This document shows, piece by piece, positions 1 to 6,251 of a DNA stretch of 24,090 nt. The number at the start of each line of letters is the position of its first letter. Within the stretch, counting starts at the first letter, position 1. This DNA is from a virus: the IMG/VR virus record IMGVR_UViG_3300047318_000381, positions 1 through 24,090 of that record. One strand, given 5' to 3'. The notes beneath the pieces are model-generated. The model did not search any database, was not told the DNA's origin, and worked only from the letters and a program-made list of their open reading frames with translations. A program made the position numbers and the translations under genes.

Positions 1-40
1 TGGTCTCGGGAGGGATCGTAAGCAATCAGTGAGACGACGG

Positions 41-589
41 TTACGAGCCGTTCGAAGCCTGCGGCTCGCCATCGTTGTCGTTGGGCAGCCGGTGCAGGTT
101 GCGCTCAGCGCGGCGCCACGCCAGCAGGGCTTCCTGGATCTCCTCCGGGGTGGCGTCGGCCCGGCCGTGCACGACCACGGTCATCCGTGCGCCGTCCGTG
201 CCCGGCAACTGGATCACTTGCGAGTCGATGAGCGCGTCGTCGCTCTCGAGTTCGTCCACCACGCGCAGCGGAAGCTTGTCTCGAAGTGTTCGCTTGGATG
301 CGGGCGGCTCCCCGGTCGCATCGCTGGCGACGGGAGCGGGGGTGGGCTTGCCGCCGTGGAGGATGGCGATGCCGCTGCCGCCCGCCCACCCGAGATGGGG
401 CTCGACTTTCGGCAAGCTCTGGGGCATGCGGCTCGGGCGCCGGTCGACGTCCTCGAGGTTCTGGACACTGCCTTCGCTGACGCCGGCGAGTTCAGCGAGG
501 TCGATCTGCCTGAGGCCGCGTGCCTCGCGGGCGGCACGGATGGCGGTCGCGAGATCGGCCCACAGCAGTTTGGTCCGGTCCTCTGTCAT
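41..589 (-). CDS. XRE-family transcriptional repressor (CI-like)
   Basis: The 182-aa product has an N-terminal helix-turn-helix of the XRE/lambda-repressor type at about residues 10-55. It contains 'RGLRQIDLAELAGVSEGSV', the usual QxxLAxxxGVSxxxV pattern. A proline/glycine-rich middle is followed by a C-terminal part that is conserved-looking but has no peptidase motif I recognise. I start at the ATG at 589 because the HTH follows at once; ATGs at 598 and 601 are possible and none has a strong ribosome site. It is transcribed away from the XRE gene at 879, the standard arrangement for a phage lysogeny repressor opposite a Cro-like gene. That role is inferred from layout. It ends 40 bases from the left edge, so anything co-transcribed downstream is not visible. 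Confidence 0.8.
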   Translation of the reverse strand: MTEDRTKLLWADLATAIRAAREARGLRQIDLAELAGVSEGSVQNLEDVDRRPSRMPQSLPKVEPHLGWAGGSGIAILHGGKPTPAPVASDATGEPPASKRTLRDKLPLRVVDELESDDALIDSQVIQLPGTDGARMTVVVHGRADATPEEIQEALLAWRRAERNLHRLPNDNDGEPQASNGS

Positions 590-634
590 GCGGCTCATCA
601 TGCCGCACGGTCTGGCAACACGCACCCAGGGAAT

Positions 635-668
635 CCCCTAATTGACCAGGATTGATCGGTCTTAGGGG
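635..668. promoter_or_regulatory. Inverted repeat followed by a T-tract in the lysogeny control region
   Basis: CCCCTAA-tt-GACC (635-647) pairs with GGTC-TTAGGGG (658-668) around a 10-base loop. On the + strand AGCTTTTTTG follows at once. Within it ATTGACC and ATTGATC recur 10 bases apart. As RNA this resembles an intrinsic terminator with a real U-tract, unlike the other hairpins in this window, but no rightward gene precedes it. It could instead be a repressor operator upstream of the leftward gene, or a barrier to antisense transcription. Confidence 0.45.
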
Positions 669-726
669 AGCTTTTTTGTTGCCTCATTAGTGCCTCGTTG
701 CGCTTGCGCCCCGTGTTCACTACCGC

Positions 727-768
727 GCACTCCGTGCATCCATGGCCACGGTTCTGTGCCCTCGGCAC
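727..768. promoter_or_regulatory. Two small dyads in the intergenic control region
   Basis: GCAC-tcc-GTGC (727-737) and GTGCC-ctc-GGCAC (756-768) are short inverted repeats with 3-base spacers. A further GGCAC occurs at 774. They lie midway between the divergent XRE genes. Helix-turn-helix dimers often bind such short dyads, but none is proven here. Confidence 0.3.
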
Positions 769-821
769 CGCGTGGCACCCAAGGAAGCCCGAGTAACACC
801 CAACGAATCCGGTGCTTTCTC

Positions 822-851
822 TTGCGGCTGCCGCTTTGTTGGGTCTACGTT
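822..851 (+). promoter_or_regulatory. Likely promoter of the rightward early regulator
   Basis: TTGCGG (822-827) and TACGTT (846-851) are separated by 18 bases, a fair match to a housekeeping sigma -35/-10 pair. The expected start would lie about 20 bases before the GTG/ATG starts of the gene at 879. An inverted repeat ACCCAAC (798-804) / GTTGGGT (838-844) overlaps the spacer, so a repressor bound there would block it. Assignment rests on consensus and position only. Confidence 0.45.
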
Positions 852-878
852 GTGCCTGTGAGACCGAACGGAGCCGCA

Positions 879-1151
879 ATGAAGGCCATCCGCGAGGCAC
901 GGGGGATCAGCCTTCAGCAGCTCGCGAGGCAAATCGGCCGTGACCCCGGCTTCCTCTCCAAGGTCGAAAACGGCCAGCAAGGAGCAGGCGACGGGACCCT
1001 CCACCGCTACGCCGAGGAACTCAACGTGCCCATAGAGGCCATCACCCACAAGGAGACCCCCCGTGACCAGGAACGACCTGGCTCCCCCCACCGAGAACCC
1101 CAACGAGACGACCCTGATCCTCCGCCTGGCGGCGCTGACCGAGGCTGTTGA
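879..1151 (+). CDS. Small XRE-family regulator (Cro-like position)
   Basis: The open frame gives 90 aa. Residues 1-60 form one helix-turn-helix with 'ISLQQLARQIGRDPGFLSKV' followed by ENG, typical of XRE proteins such as those in Streptomyces. The ATG at 879 has GGAG 5 bases upstream; in-frame GTGs at 852 and 858 are alternatives. By position opposite the leftward repressor it would act as the early-promoter regulator. Its last 30 codons overlap the next gene in another frame and encode an Arg/Pro-rich tail that does not look conserved. A run of six C at 1057-1062 lies just before the next start. One extra C would end this protein at about 62 aa with a normal GTGA overlap, so the tail may come from an indel. 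Confidence 0.75.
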   Translation: MKAIREARGISLQQLARQIGRDPGFLSKVENGQQGAGDGTLHRYAEELNVPIEAITHKETPRDQERPGSPHREPQRDDPDPPPGGADRGC

Positions 1152-1386
1152 GCGCCTCGCCGCAGCTTCCACCGCCGCAGAGCTTGAGCTCACGGCGTTC
1201 ACGCCGGCCAAGGCCGCAGAGCTCCTCGGCAAGACCGAGAACTGGGTCATCGAGGCCTGCCAGCAGGGCCGGATCCCCTTCACCTACGTCGGGAAGTCGC
1301 CGCGGCTGACGGCAGCCCACATCCGCTGGGTCCAGGCCAACGGCGAAGTTCGGCCCAGCAAGTACGCCAAGCCCATCGCCGCCTAA
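1063..1386 (+). CDS. Excisionase/MerR-like helix-turn-helix protein
   Basis: 107 aa. The C-terminal half reads 'FTPAKAAELLGKTENWVIE' then 'GRIPFTYVGKSPRLTAAHI'. This is the winged helix-turn-helix layout of excisionase (Xis/AlpA) and MerR-like DNA-binding domains: helix, turn, recognition helix, then a short wing with G(R/K)IP and a basic stretch. The N-terminal 45 residues form a helix that may be a coiled coil. The GTG at 1063 has AGGAG 7 bases upstream. It lies directly after the XRE gene, so it may serve as an excisionase, recombination directionality factor or second early regulator. No integrase is present in the window to settle this. Confidence 0.7.
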   Translation: MTRNDLAPPTENPNETTLILRLAALTEAVERLAAASTAAELELTAFTPAKAAELLGKTENWVIEACQQGRIPFTYVGKSPRLTAAHIRWVQANGEVRPSKYAKPIAA

Positions 1387-1387
1387 C

Positions 1388-1439
1388 GGCCGCGGCCCCA
1401 ACCGCCGGTTCGCACACCGACAGCCGGGGCCACCGCGGC
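1388..1439 (+). terminator. Imperfect GC hairpin after the early regulators
   Basis: GGCCGCGGCCCC (1388-1399) can pair with GGGGCC-a-CCGCGGC (1426-1439), and a smaller CCGG/CCGG pair lies in the loop. There is no U-tract. It lies in the 103-base gap before the next gene and may weaken transcription, end it, or protect an mRNA end. Confidence 0.4.
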
Positions 1440-1489
1440 TCACGCCGCGCGATCCACCTCTCACCATCCCTACAGAGACGAGGCAGACC

Positions 1490-1987
1490 GTGCCTTCATC
1501 ATCCACTACTCCGGAGCGCGAGATCGAGCGACTCCGTATCGAGCGGGACGAGCTCGCTGCCGCCGCGAAGCGTGTGGCCGACTCGCTCCAGTCCTTCATG
1601 AACGACTCCGTGGACCCGGGCACCGAAGCGTTGGGCGCCCACTACGAGGTGTCCCGCCTCCTCGCGAAGCTGGAGAGCAACGGCCAGGTGATTGGAGACT
1701 CCGAGTACCTGTCGCGCTTCTCCGTCACCCCGGCCGAGGTTCACCGCTTCCTGTCCTCCCGTCTCGCCGAGGACGTGCACCTGCGCTACCAGCAGGCCGT
1801 CGGTGGACGTGCAGTCGAGGAGGCCGCGAAGGATCTCCGCATGACGGCCGCCAAGCTGGAGGCCGAGGGCGAGAAGACGACGCCCCGCGGGCTCCGTGAC
1901 GCCGCCAACGAGATCGACCCGCTCAAGCACGGCGGCCCGTTCCCGTCCGAGCTGATCCGCTTCGGCGAGACGGGCGGTGCCCGATGA
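1490..1987 (+). CDS. Hypothetical phage protein with N-terminal coiled coil
   Basis: 165 aa from a GTG start with ACGAGG 6 bases upstream. Residues 8-35 ('EREIERLRIERDELAAAAKR') form a charged heptad-rich helix. The remainder is mostly helical, with no cysteine cluster, signal peptide or membrane segment. I do not recognise the family. It opens a run of tightly overlapping small genes: its stop overlaps the next start (ATGA at 1984), so translation is probably coupled. The coding frame shows the strong third-position G/C bias of its neighbours. Confidence 0.75.
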   Translation: MPSSSTTPEREIERLRIERDELAAAAKRVADSLQSFMNDSVDPGTEALGAHYEVSRLLAKLESNGQVIGDSEYLSRFSVTPAEVHRFLSSRLAEDVHLRYQQAVGGRAVEEAAKDLRMTAAKLEAEGEKTTPRGLRDAANEIDPLKHGGPFPSELIRFGETGGAR

Positions 1988-2235
1988 GCGCCCCGATCCG
2001 TATCCCCGCCCCGCTAGCTGTCGGCCGTCTTGCTGCCGCCCGCACTCCGAAGCACGTCATGGACGCGGTGAGGACACTCGACACTGCCGAGCTTCACCTC
2101 GGCCGCACCTGCTCCCCGTTGTCGGTCGAGGACTTGGGCGACCGGGAGACCGTGCTCGCCGAGTGGCACCGCGCGGACAAGACGCTCGCCGCCACCCCGC
2201 TCCGGCCCGCCGTTTCGACGGAGGTGCTGTCGTGA
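1984..2235 (+). CDS. Small hypothetical protein
   Basis: 83 aa. The ATG overlaps the preceding stop by four bases, and the stop overlaps the next GTG. The sequence is mixed and soluble, with 'AVRTLDTAELHLGRT' in the middle. No recognisable motif, cysteine pair or membrane segment is present. Its reality rests on overlap with both neighbours and on codon bias. Confidence 0.65.
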   Translation: MSAPIRIPAPLAVGRLAAARTPKHVMDAVRTLDTAELHLGRTCSPLSVEDLGDRETVLAEWHRADKTLAATPLRPAVSTEVLS

Positions 2236-2828
2236 ACGCCGCCGAGTTCAACGCCCTGTACCCGGTGGGCACTCCGGTCGTCGCCTACCCGGGCTGCCGC
2301 CCGGAGGACGACGCGAACGACGAGCGTCTCGTCACCCGCACCCGCAGCAAGGCCGAGGTTCTCGGCGGCCACACGGACGTCGTCTGGGTCGACGGGCACG
2401 GCGCCTGCATCGCCCTCAGCCACGTCGACGTCAGCCCGGCAGCCGAGCCGATCACCGATCTGGCCACGGCCGTGGAGGTCATGGGCGCCCTGCCGATGCC
2501 CGCCGGTCCGGCAGACCACGCGCCGCTGAAGCCGCTCCCGTCCCACCTGGCCGCGATCGGTCAGGCCGGATCCGAGTACGAGCAGGCCCTGTACGCCGCC
2601 TACCTGCAGGCGGCGGCCGAGGTTGAGCAGCTGCGAGGCCGGCTGGATGTCGTGGCCGAGTTCGTGGCGAAGCGCGCCGAGTACATCACCGCCATCGAGA
2701 ACTGCCACCCGAACAACGGCCACGACTACAACCGCTGGCAGGGGCACGCCGAGTCGCGGCGCCAGCTCGCACAGCAGCTTGGCCTCCCCGTCGCCTGGCC
2801 CGTCAAGGACGAGGAGGCCGGGCGATGA
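2232..2828 (+). CDS. Hypothetical protein with conserved-looking beta-rich N-terminal domain
   Basis: 198 aa from a GTG at 2232 whose GTGA overlaps the previous stop. An open frame extends upstream to 1977, but that part overlaps the 83-aa gene. The first 70 residues ('YPVGTPVVAYPG' ... 'GGHTDVVWVDGHGACIALSH') look like a small beta-barrel seen in many actinophage early proteins, which I recognise only as a pattern. The second half is helical with a likely coiled coil around 'QAAAEVEQLRGRLDVVAEFV', and ends in an NGHDYNRWQGH motif. Function is unknown. Confidence 0.75.
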   Translation: MNAAEFNALYPVGTPVVAYPGCRPEDDANDERLVTRTRSKAEVLGGHTDVVWVDGHGACIALSHVDVSPAAEPITDLATAVEVMGALPMPAGPADHAPLKPLPSHLAAIGQAGSEYEQALYAAYLQAAAEVEQLRGRLDVVAEFVAKRAEYITAIENCHPNNGHDYNRWQGHAESRRQLAQQLGLPVAWPVKDEEAGR

Positions 2829-3088
2829 CGACGACCCCGCGCCCGATCCGCGACCTGGACGTACCGCTGGCCACCGTGCAGCAGCTCGTCGCCCGGCAGC
2901 GGGCTGCGGCCCGCGCGGAGGAGTCGGCGGCGAAGCTCCGTTGGCTCCTCGCCCACCCGGCACCCAGCCGTCCCGCCACCCCGGGCGAGCTCAAGGAGCA
3001 GCAGCACTGGCTGCACGACGCCGACCCCGACTCCACCGTCCCCGTCTTCCGCGTGAACCTCACCAAGCGCCCCCAGGAGAAGTCGTGA
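2825..3088 (+). CDS. Small hypothetical protein
   Basis: 87 aa with an ATGA overlap to the gene before and a GTGA overlap to the gene after. It contains a helical stretch 'TVQQLVARQRAAARAEESAA' followed by a tryptophan-containing region. No catalytic or metal-binding motif is visible. It belongs to the same translationally coupled run. Confidence 0.65.
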   Translation: MTTTPRPIRDLDVPLATVQQLVARQRAAARAEESAAKLRWLLAHPAPSRPATPGELKEQQHWLHDADPDSTVPVFRVNLTKRPQEKS

Positions 3089-3306
3089 TCGACGACCAGA
3101 CCCGCCTGCTCAACCAGACGCTCGTCCTCGGCAGCAACCCCGACGACATCCAGGTCGCCGAGCAGGACGGCCACACGCTCATCGTCCTCGGCAACGTGGT
3201 CCTCGCCGTCGGCCCGTCCGGTCAGGCCGCGCTCGACAAGCTGGCCACCGTCACCGCGCAGGCCGCCGCCAACTCTCGGGCCCACAGGCTGCGGGAGGTG
3301 GCGTGA
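3085..3306 (+). CDS. Small hypothetical protein
   Basis: 73 aa from a GTG at 3085 overlapping the previous TGA. The open frame reaches back to 2623, but that portion overlaps two better-supported genes. The middle, 'GHTLIVLGNVVLAVGPSGQ', is hydrophobic but short and probably beta-structured rather than membrane-spanning. A helical alanine-rich tail follows. Function is unknown. Confidence 0.6.
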   Translation: MIDDQTRLLNQTLVLGSNPDDIQVAEQDGHTLIVLGNVVLAVGPSGQAALDKLATVTAQAAANSRAHRLREVA

Positions 3307-3479
3307 TGGCCTCCCCGATCCGCCCCGCCGACGTCATCGAGGACGCCCTCATCCGCGTCTACACGCAGGCCCACCGCGACTTCGGCCCCGACGAGCGCAG
3401 TTGGCTGCCGGGCCAGGTCCGCGAATACGAGCTGCGCCTCGATGCCGCCCGCATGGACCCCGAAGCGGCGGTGGCGTGA
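3306..3479 (+). CDS. Very small hypothetical protein (57 aa)
   Basis: The ATG shares a base with the preceding stop (TGATG at 3304-3308), and its own stop is shared with the next start. The product begins MASPIRPADVIEDALIRVYT. It is helical, with two Trp/Tyr-containing segments. No known motif. Support comes from the coupled arrangement and codon bias. Confidence 0.6.
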   Translation: MASPIRPADVIEDALIRVYTQAHRDFGPDERSWLPGQVREYELRLDAARMDPEAAVA

Positions 3480-3646
3480 TGACCACGGCGACACAGCAGA
3501 CGGCGGCACCGTCCCTCGACGCGATCCTCACGGCCCCGGCCGTCGTCGTCCCCGGCATCGCCCGCTGGCTCGGCTACACCGACGACCAGCAGTCCCTCGA
3601 CGAGGACTTCGAGGACTACTGCAACCGCATCAGCAGGGAGGCGTGA
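3479..3646 (+). CDS. Very small hypothetical protein (55 aa)
   Basis: Starts at the ATG of a TGATG overlap. The C-terminal half, 'GYTDDQQSLDEDFEDYCNRI', is strongly acidic. Small acidic early phage proteins are often inhibitors or DNA mimics, but nothing here shows that. Function is unknown. Confidence 0.6.
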   Translation: MTTATQQTAAPSLDAILTAPAVVVPGIARWLGYTDDQQSLDEDFEDYCNRISREA

Positions 3647-3885
3647 TGGGCATGGAGCTCGCCGACTACGGCCCGAAGCCGACCACCGCCGAGGCGGCCG
3701 AGCAGCGCCGGGCCGCACGGCGCGTCGCCGACCAGTTCGGCAAGGAGAACCCGCACCCGCAGGACGACGAGGACCCGCGGCGGGCCGGACGCGAGCTGGC
3801 CAAAGACTCGCTGATCGCCGCCGGAATCCTCGAACTCGTCGCCCAGCTCGGCATCCGACCCGACCAGATCCGGAGGACGAAGTGA
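3646..3885 (+). CDS. Small hypothetical protein (79 aa)
   Basis: Starts at the TGATG overlap at 3646; an internal ATG at 3652 is an alternative. The product is highly charged in the first 50 residues ('EQRRAARRVADQFGKENPHP'). It ends in a helix, 'LIAAGILELVAQLGIRPDQI', which could be a protein-protein interface. No family is recognised. Confidence 0.65.
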   Translation: MGMELADYGPKPTTAEAAEQRRAARRVADQFGKENPHPQDDEDPRRAGRELAKDSLIAAGILELVAQLGIRPDQIRRTK

Positions 3886-4010
3886 TCGCGGACCTCTTCG
3901 CCGCCTACTACCTGACCGCTGAGGGCTGGGCCGTCCTCGCCGCGATCGCCTTCCTGACCGTCGCCGGACCCCGCATCTCGAACCGCATCGCCAGCAAGGA
4001 GCAGCAGTGA
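3882..4010 (+). CDS. Single-pass membrane micro-protein (42 aa)
   Basis: GTG at 3882 overlaps the previous stop and its TGA overlaps the next GTG. Residues 13-30 ('EGWAVLAAIAFLTVAGP') form one hydrophobic segment flanked by an acidic N-terminus and the basic 'RISNRIASK' tail. That suggests a single membrane helix with the C-terminus inside the cell. Its role is unknown. Confidence 0.55.
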   Translation: MIADLFAAYYLTAEGWAVLAAIAFLTVAGPRISNRIASKEQQ

Positions 4011-4563
4011 CCCTCACCGACCTGATCCCCGGACTGAAGGACAACGGCAGCCGGCGCGCCGTCGACAAGATTGCCGAACTCCGCGACGAGAACCGCAAGC
4101 TCCTCACCCGCCAGATGGCAGCCGGCGCGCCGTCGACAAGATTGCCGAACTCCGCGACGAGAACCGCAAGCTCCTCACCCGCCAGATGGCAGCCGACGAC
4201 TACTTCGCCCTCCTCATGCAGGACCGCGACGAGGTGTACGCCGCCTGGGAGTTCGCGGAGCAGGCCCGGCAGGAAGCCGAGATGGTCGCCGCCTGCATGC
4301 AGTCCGAACGCGACGAGTGGCGCGACGAAGCCCTCGCGCTGCGAGCCAAGTTCGGGCCTCAGCTCGCCGCGGAAGCCAACGCGAACTGTGTCGACGTGCC
4401 ACCGATGGTCCGCGACACCACGGCGATGGAGGACCAGGCGACCGGCCCGATCTACGTGAAGCCCCTCTGGGAAGCGCTCAACGTCCGCTACGTCGGACCC
4501 GACGCCGCCAACCCGGTGCACGTCCCGTCGTGGGCCGCGGTCGACGAGCCCGCCACCACCTGA
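4007..4563 (+). pseudogene. Helical early protein gene broken by a 71-bp tandem duplication
   Basis: The gene starts at GTG 4007 (GTGA overlap) and reads MTLTDLIPGLKDNGSRRAVD, then a charged helix. After residue 37 the frame meets a second exact copy of 4046-4116. As 71 is not a multiple of three, it shifts into a nonsense frame ending at 4459. The original frame resumes at ATG 4186 ('MAADDYFALLMQDRDEVYAA') and runs to 4563. Removing one copy gives one continuous 161-aa frame of 486 bases, which shows the ancestral gene. That protein would be a helical, acidic, coiled-coil-like protein of unknown role. The ATG at 4186 has no ribosome site, so the C-terminal 125 residues may not be made well. 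A sequencing or assembly error cannot be excluded. Confidence 0.8.
4046..4195 (+). repeat. Perfect 71-bp tandem duplication
   Basis: 4046-4116 and 4117-4187 are identical over 71 bases. The first 8 bases, GGCAGCCG, occur a third time at 4188-4195. The ancestral sequence therefore had two GGCAGCCG copies 71 bases apart, and slippage or unequal recombination between them would produce this duplication. The identity suggests it is recent. It breaks the gene at 4007-4563. Confidence 0.9.
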
Positions 4564-4569
4564 CTCGCC

Positions 4570-4640
4570 GGGCCGCCGGATGAGACCGGCCGGCGGACCC
4601 GGCGCCCAAGAAGAAACCCCGCCCGGGGTTAGCGGGCGGG
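4570..4640 (+). terminator. Cluster of GC hairpins before the clamp gene
   Basis: GGGCCGCCGG (4570-4579) pairs with CCGGCGGaCCC (4590-4600) with one bulge. Further on, AACCCC (4615-4620) pairs with GGGGTT (4625-4630), and CCCGCCC (4618-4624) pairs with GGGCGGG (4634-4640). The last two share bases and cannot form together. The arrangement fits a terminator, or a switchable attenuator, in the 109-base gap ahead of the DnaN-like gene. There is no U-tract. Confidence 0.5.
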
Positions 4641-4672
4641 ATTCACCAACCAGCATCCCACGAGGAGATCCC

Positions 4673-5698
4673 GTGACCACGATCAACGCCCACAAACTCC
4701 AGCGGCTCATCAAGCAGACCCGCCCGCACATCAGCGTCGACGACACCCGGCCGCCCATCAACGGCATCCGCTTCGAGTGCGACGGCATCCACATCCACGC
4801 CCTCGCCACCGACCGCTTCACCTTCGCCGCAGCCCGAACGAAGGTCCGAGAGGAAACCGACACCTGGGCCGCCATCATCAACGAGGCAGACCTCGACTGG
4901 GTGTCCGCCTGGCTGGCAACCCACGAAGGCGACACCATCCTCGACCTGGCGGCGGGTGCGGACGGGCTGACCATCGCCGACGACCGGGGCAAGCTCCTGG
5001 TCCCGGCGAAGGATCTGACCTGGCCCAAGTGGCAGCACCTGTTCCGCGACGCGCTGCAGGAAGCCGCAACCGCCGAGGCACTGCTGAGCCTCGACACCGA
5101 GATGCTGGCCCGCTGGAAGCACGCCGACAGCCACCTGCGCATGTGGCAGAGCGCAGCCGAGAAGCCGCTCCTGCTGGTCGGCGACGACTTCCTCGGCATG
5201 CAGATGCCGTGCCGCTACAGCGGCGACGTGAAGGACCGCGCCACAGCTTTCGACGCATGGGCCGGGAGCCTCGGGCAGGGAGGCGAGCCTGTCGAGATCA
5301 CCGCACCCCCCGCCCCCGGAGCGGTAGCGGGGATGGCGGAGACCATGCTCCGGCAGACGCTGCGGTCCACCTCCGAGATGTTCGGCGCCGACATGGACAC
5401 CGTGGAGGGCCGCGGCGCATTCAACGCCTGGGTCCACTCCGGCATCTACGCCTGGTCTGCGTACCGGCTCCTGCAAGCCCTGAAGAAGGCCGACCCGGAT
5501 CTGGCCGAGACGACAGTCCGCGACCTCGACGAGCAGCTGGAGTCCGGCGAGATCGGCGAGTGGGCGTGGGACGCCGCCGAGAAGGCCGGCCACAACCCGC
5601 AGCAGTGGCACGACGAGTACGAGGCCCACAAGAAGCAGCTCGCCGAGAAGCGGGCGGCACAGGCGCAGGCCACGACCGAAGCCGTTGGTGCCAACTGA
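4673..5698 (+). CDS. DnaN-like sliding clamp, short and with a C-terminal extension
   Basis: 341 aa from GTG 4673, with GAGGAG about 8 bases upstream. Residues 26-54 ('RPPINGIRFE', then 'HALATDRFTFAAA') match the start of a bacterial beta clamp (RPxLxGvxxE ... aTDxxxxA). Residues 164-181 ('KPLLLVGDDFLGMQMPCR') match the end of a clamp fold (P...v....Y..MPxR). Only about 185 residues lie in this unit, against about 370 for host DnaN, so one domain seems to be missing. The remaining 150 residues are a helical extension I do not recognise. By family it would tether a polymerase or recombination enzyme to DNA; no polymerase gene is in the window. Its stop overlaps the next start. Confidence 0.65.
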   Translation: MTTINAHKLQRLIKQTRPHISVDDTRPPINGIRFECDGIHIHALATDRFTFAAARTKVREETDTWAAIINEADLDWVSAWLATHEGDTILDLAAGADGLTIADDRGKLLVPAKDLTWPKWQHLFRDALQEAATAEALLSLDTEMLARWKHADSHLRMWQSAAEKPLLLVGDDFLGMQMPCRYSGDVKDRATAFDAWAGSLGQGGEPVEITAPPAPGAVAGMAETMLRQTLRSTSEMFGADMDTVEGRGAFNAWVHSGIYAWSAYRLLQALKKADPDLAETTVRDLDEQLESGEIGEWAWDAAEKAGHNPQQWHDEYEAHKKQLAEKRAAQAQATTEAVGAN

Positions 5699-5883
5699 TG
5701 GCCTCCGAGCATCAGCGCGTCTGGAACCGGCGCAGCCAAGACGCCCAGGGCCCGTGGCGGCCGTCGAAGCTCACCACCGAGCAGCGCGCGGACATCACAC
5801 GGCGCCTCGCCGAAGGCGAGACACCGATCGACTTGGCCGCCGAGTACGGCGTCACCGCCAGCCGCATCCGCCAACTCCGCTGA
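5698..5883 (+). CDS. Small helix-turn-helix protein
   Basis: 61 aa. ATG at 5698 shares a base with the clamp gene's stop. The C-terminal 36 residues ('LTTEQRADITRRLAEGETPI' then DLAAEYGVTASRIRQL) form a resolvase/sigma-region-4-like helix-turn-helix. The domain is almost the whole protein, so it probably binds DNA as a small regulator. Its target is unknown. Confidence 0.7.
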   Translation: MASEHQRVWNRRSQDAQGPWRPSKLTTEQRADITRRLAEGETPIDLAAEYGVTASRIRQLR

Positions 5884-5937
5884 TCCACAACCGCAGCCCG
5901 CCGCGGTGCGCGCCCCCCTCGCGCTCCGCGGCATCCA

Positions 5938-5982
5938 GGGCCGCCGCCTCGCGGCAACCCCCCAACCAACAGGCGGCGGCCC
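5938..5982 (+). terminator. Perfect 12-bp stem hairpin
   Basis: GGGCCGCCGCCT (5938-5949) is exactly complementary to AGGCGGCGGCCC (5971-5982), with a 21-base C/A-rich loop. It lies in the 128-base gap between the helix-turn-helix gene and the next gene. There is no U-tract, as is usual for terminators in Streptomyces. Confidence 0.6.
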
Positions 5983-6011
5983 GCCCTTAGTGCACCCAGA
6001 AACGAGACCTC

Positions 6012-6251
6012 ATGTACCTCACCCGCACCTTCGGCCGCTGGCAGTTCGAACTGCACCAGCGGGCCGTGTACCTCACCCGGACACCGAAACCCGACCCGGC
6101 CTGCGGCGCCTGCTACGGGCGCGGCGGCCACGGCTGGCTCACCTACAGCGGCGACCCCGACTGGGAGGACTGCCACTGCATCAAGCAGCTCCGCACCTGG
6201 CGACTGCCCCTCTGGACCCGCACCACCACCCGCGAGGAGTACCCGTTCTGA
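6012..6251 (+). CDS. Small zinc-knuckle protein
   Basis: 79 aa. 'CGACYGRGGHGW' followed by 'WEDCHC' gives two Cys pairs (CxxC and CxC), with the CxxCxGxG half-motif of DnaJ-type zinc fingers. It probably binds one zinc ion. The N-terminus has a small internal repeat (MYLTRT, VYLTRT). The upstream ribosome site is weak (ACGAG). It overlaps the exonuclease gene by one base, so it may assist recombination, but this rests only on position. Confidence 0.7.
   Translation: MYLTRTFGRWQFELHQRAVYLTRTPKPDPACGACYGRGGHGWLTYSGDPDWEDCHCIKQLRTWRLPLWTRTTTREEYPF

Noticed and set aside
29-655. Rightward frames of about 190-210 codons over the repressor
   Set aside because: They are antisense to a gene with a clear helix-turn-helix domain, and no known motif is present.
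3616-5199. Leftward open frame of 527 codons across the clamp region
   Set aside because: It is antisense to well-supported overlapping genes, including the DnaN-like clamp, and its protein is a low-complexity Ser/Arg/Gly mix. Long antisense frames are expected in very GC-rich DNA.
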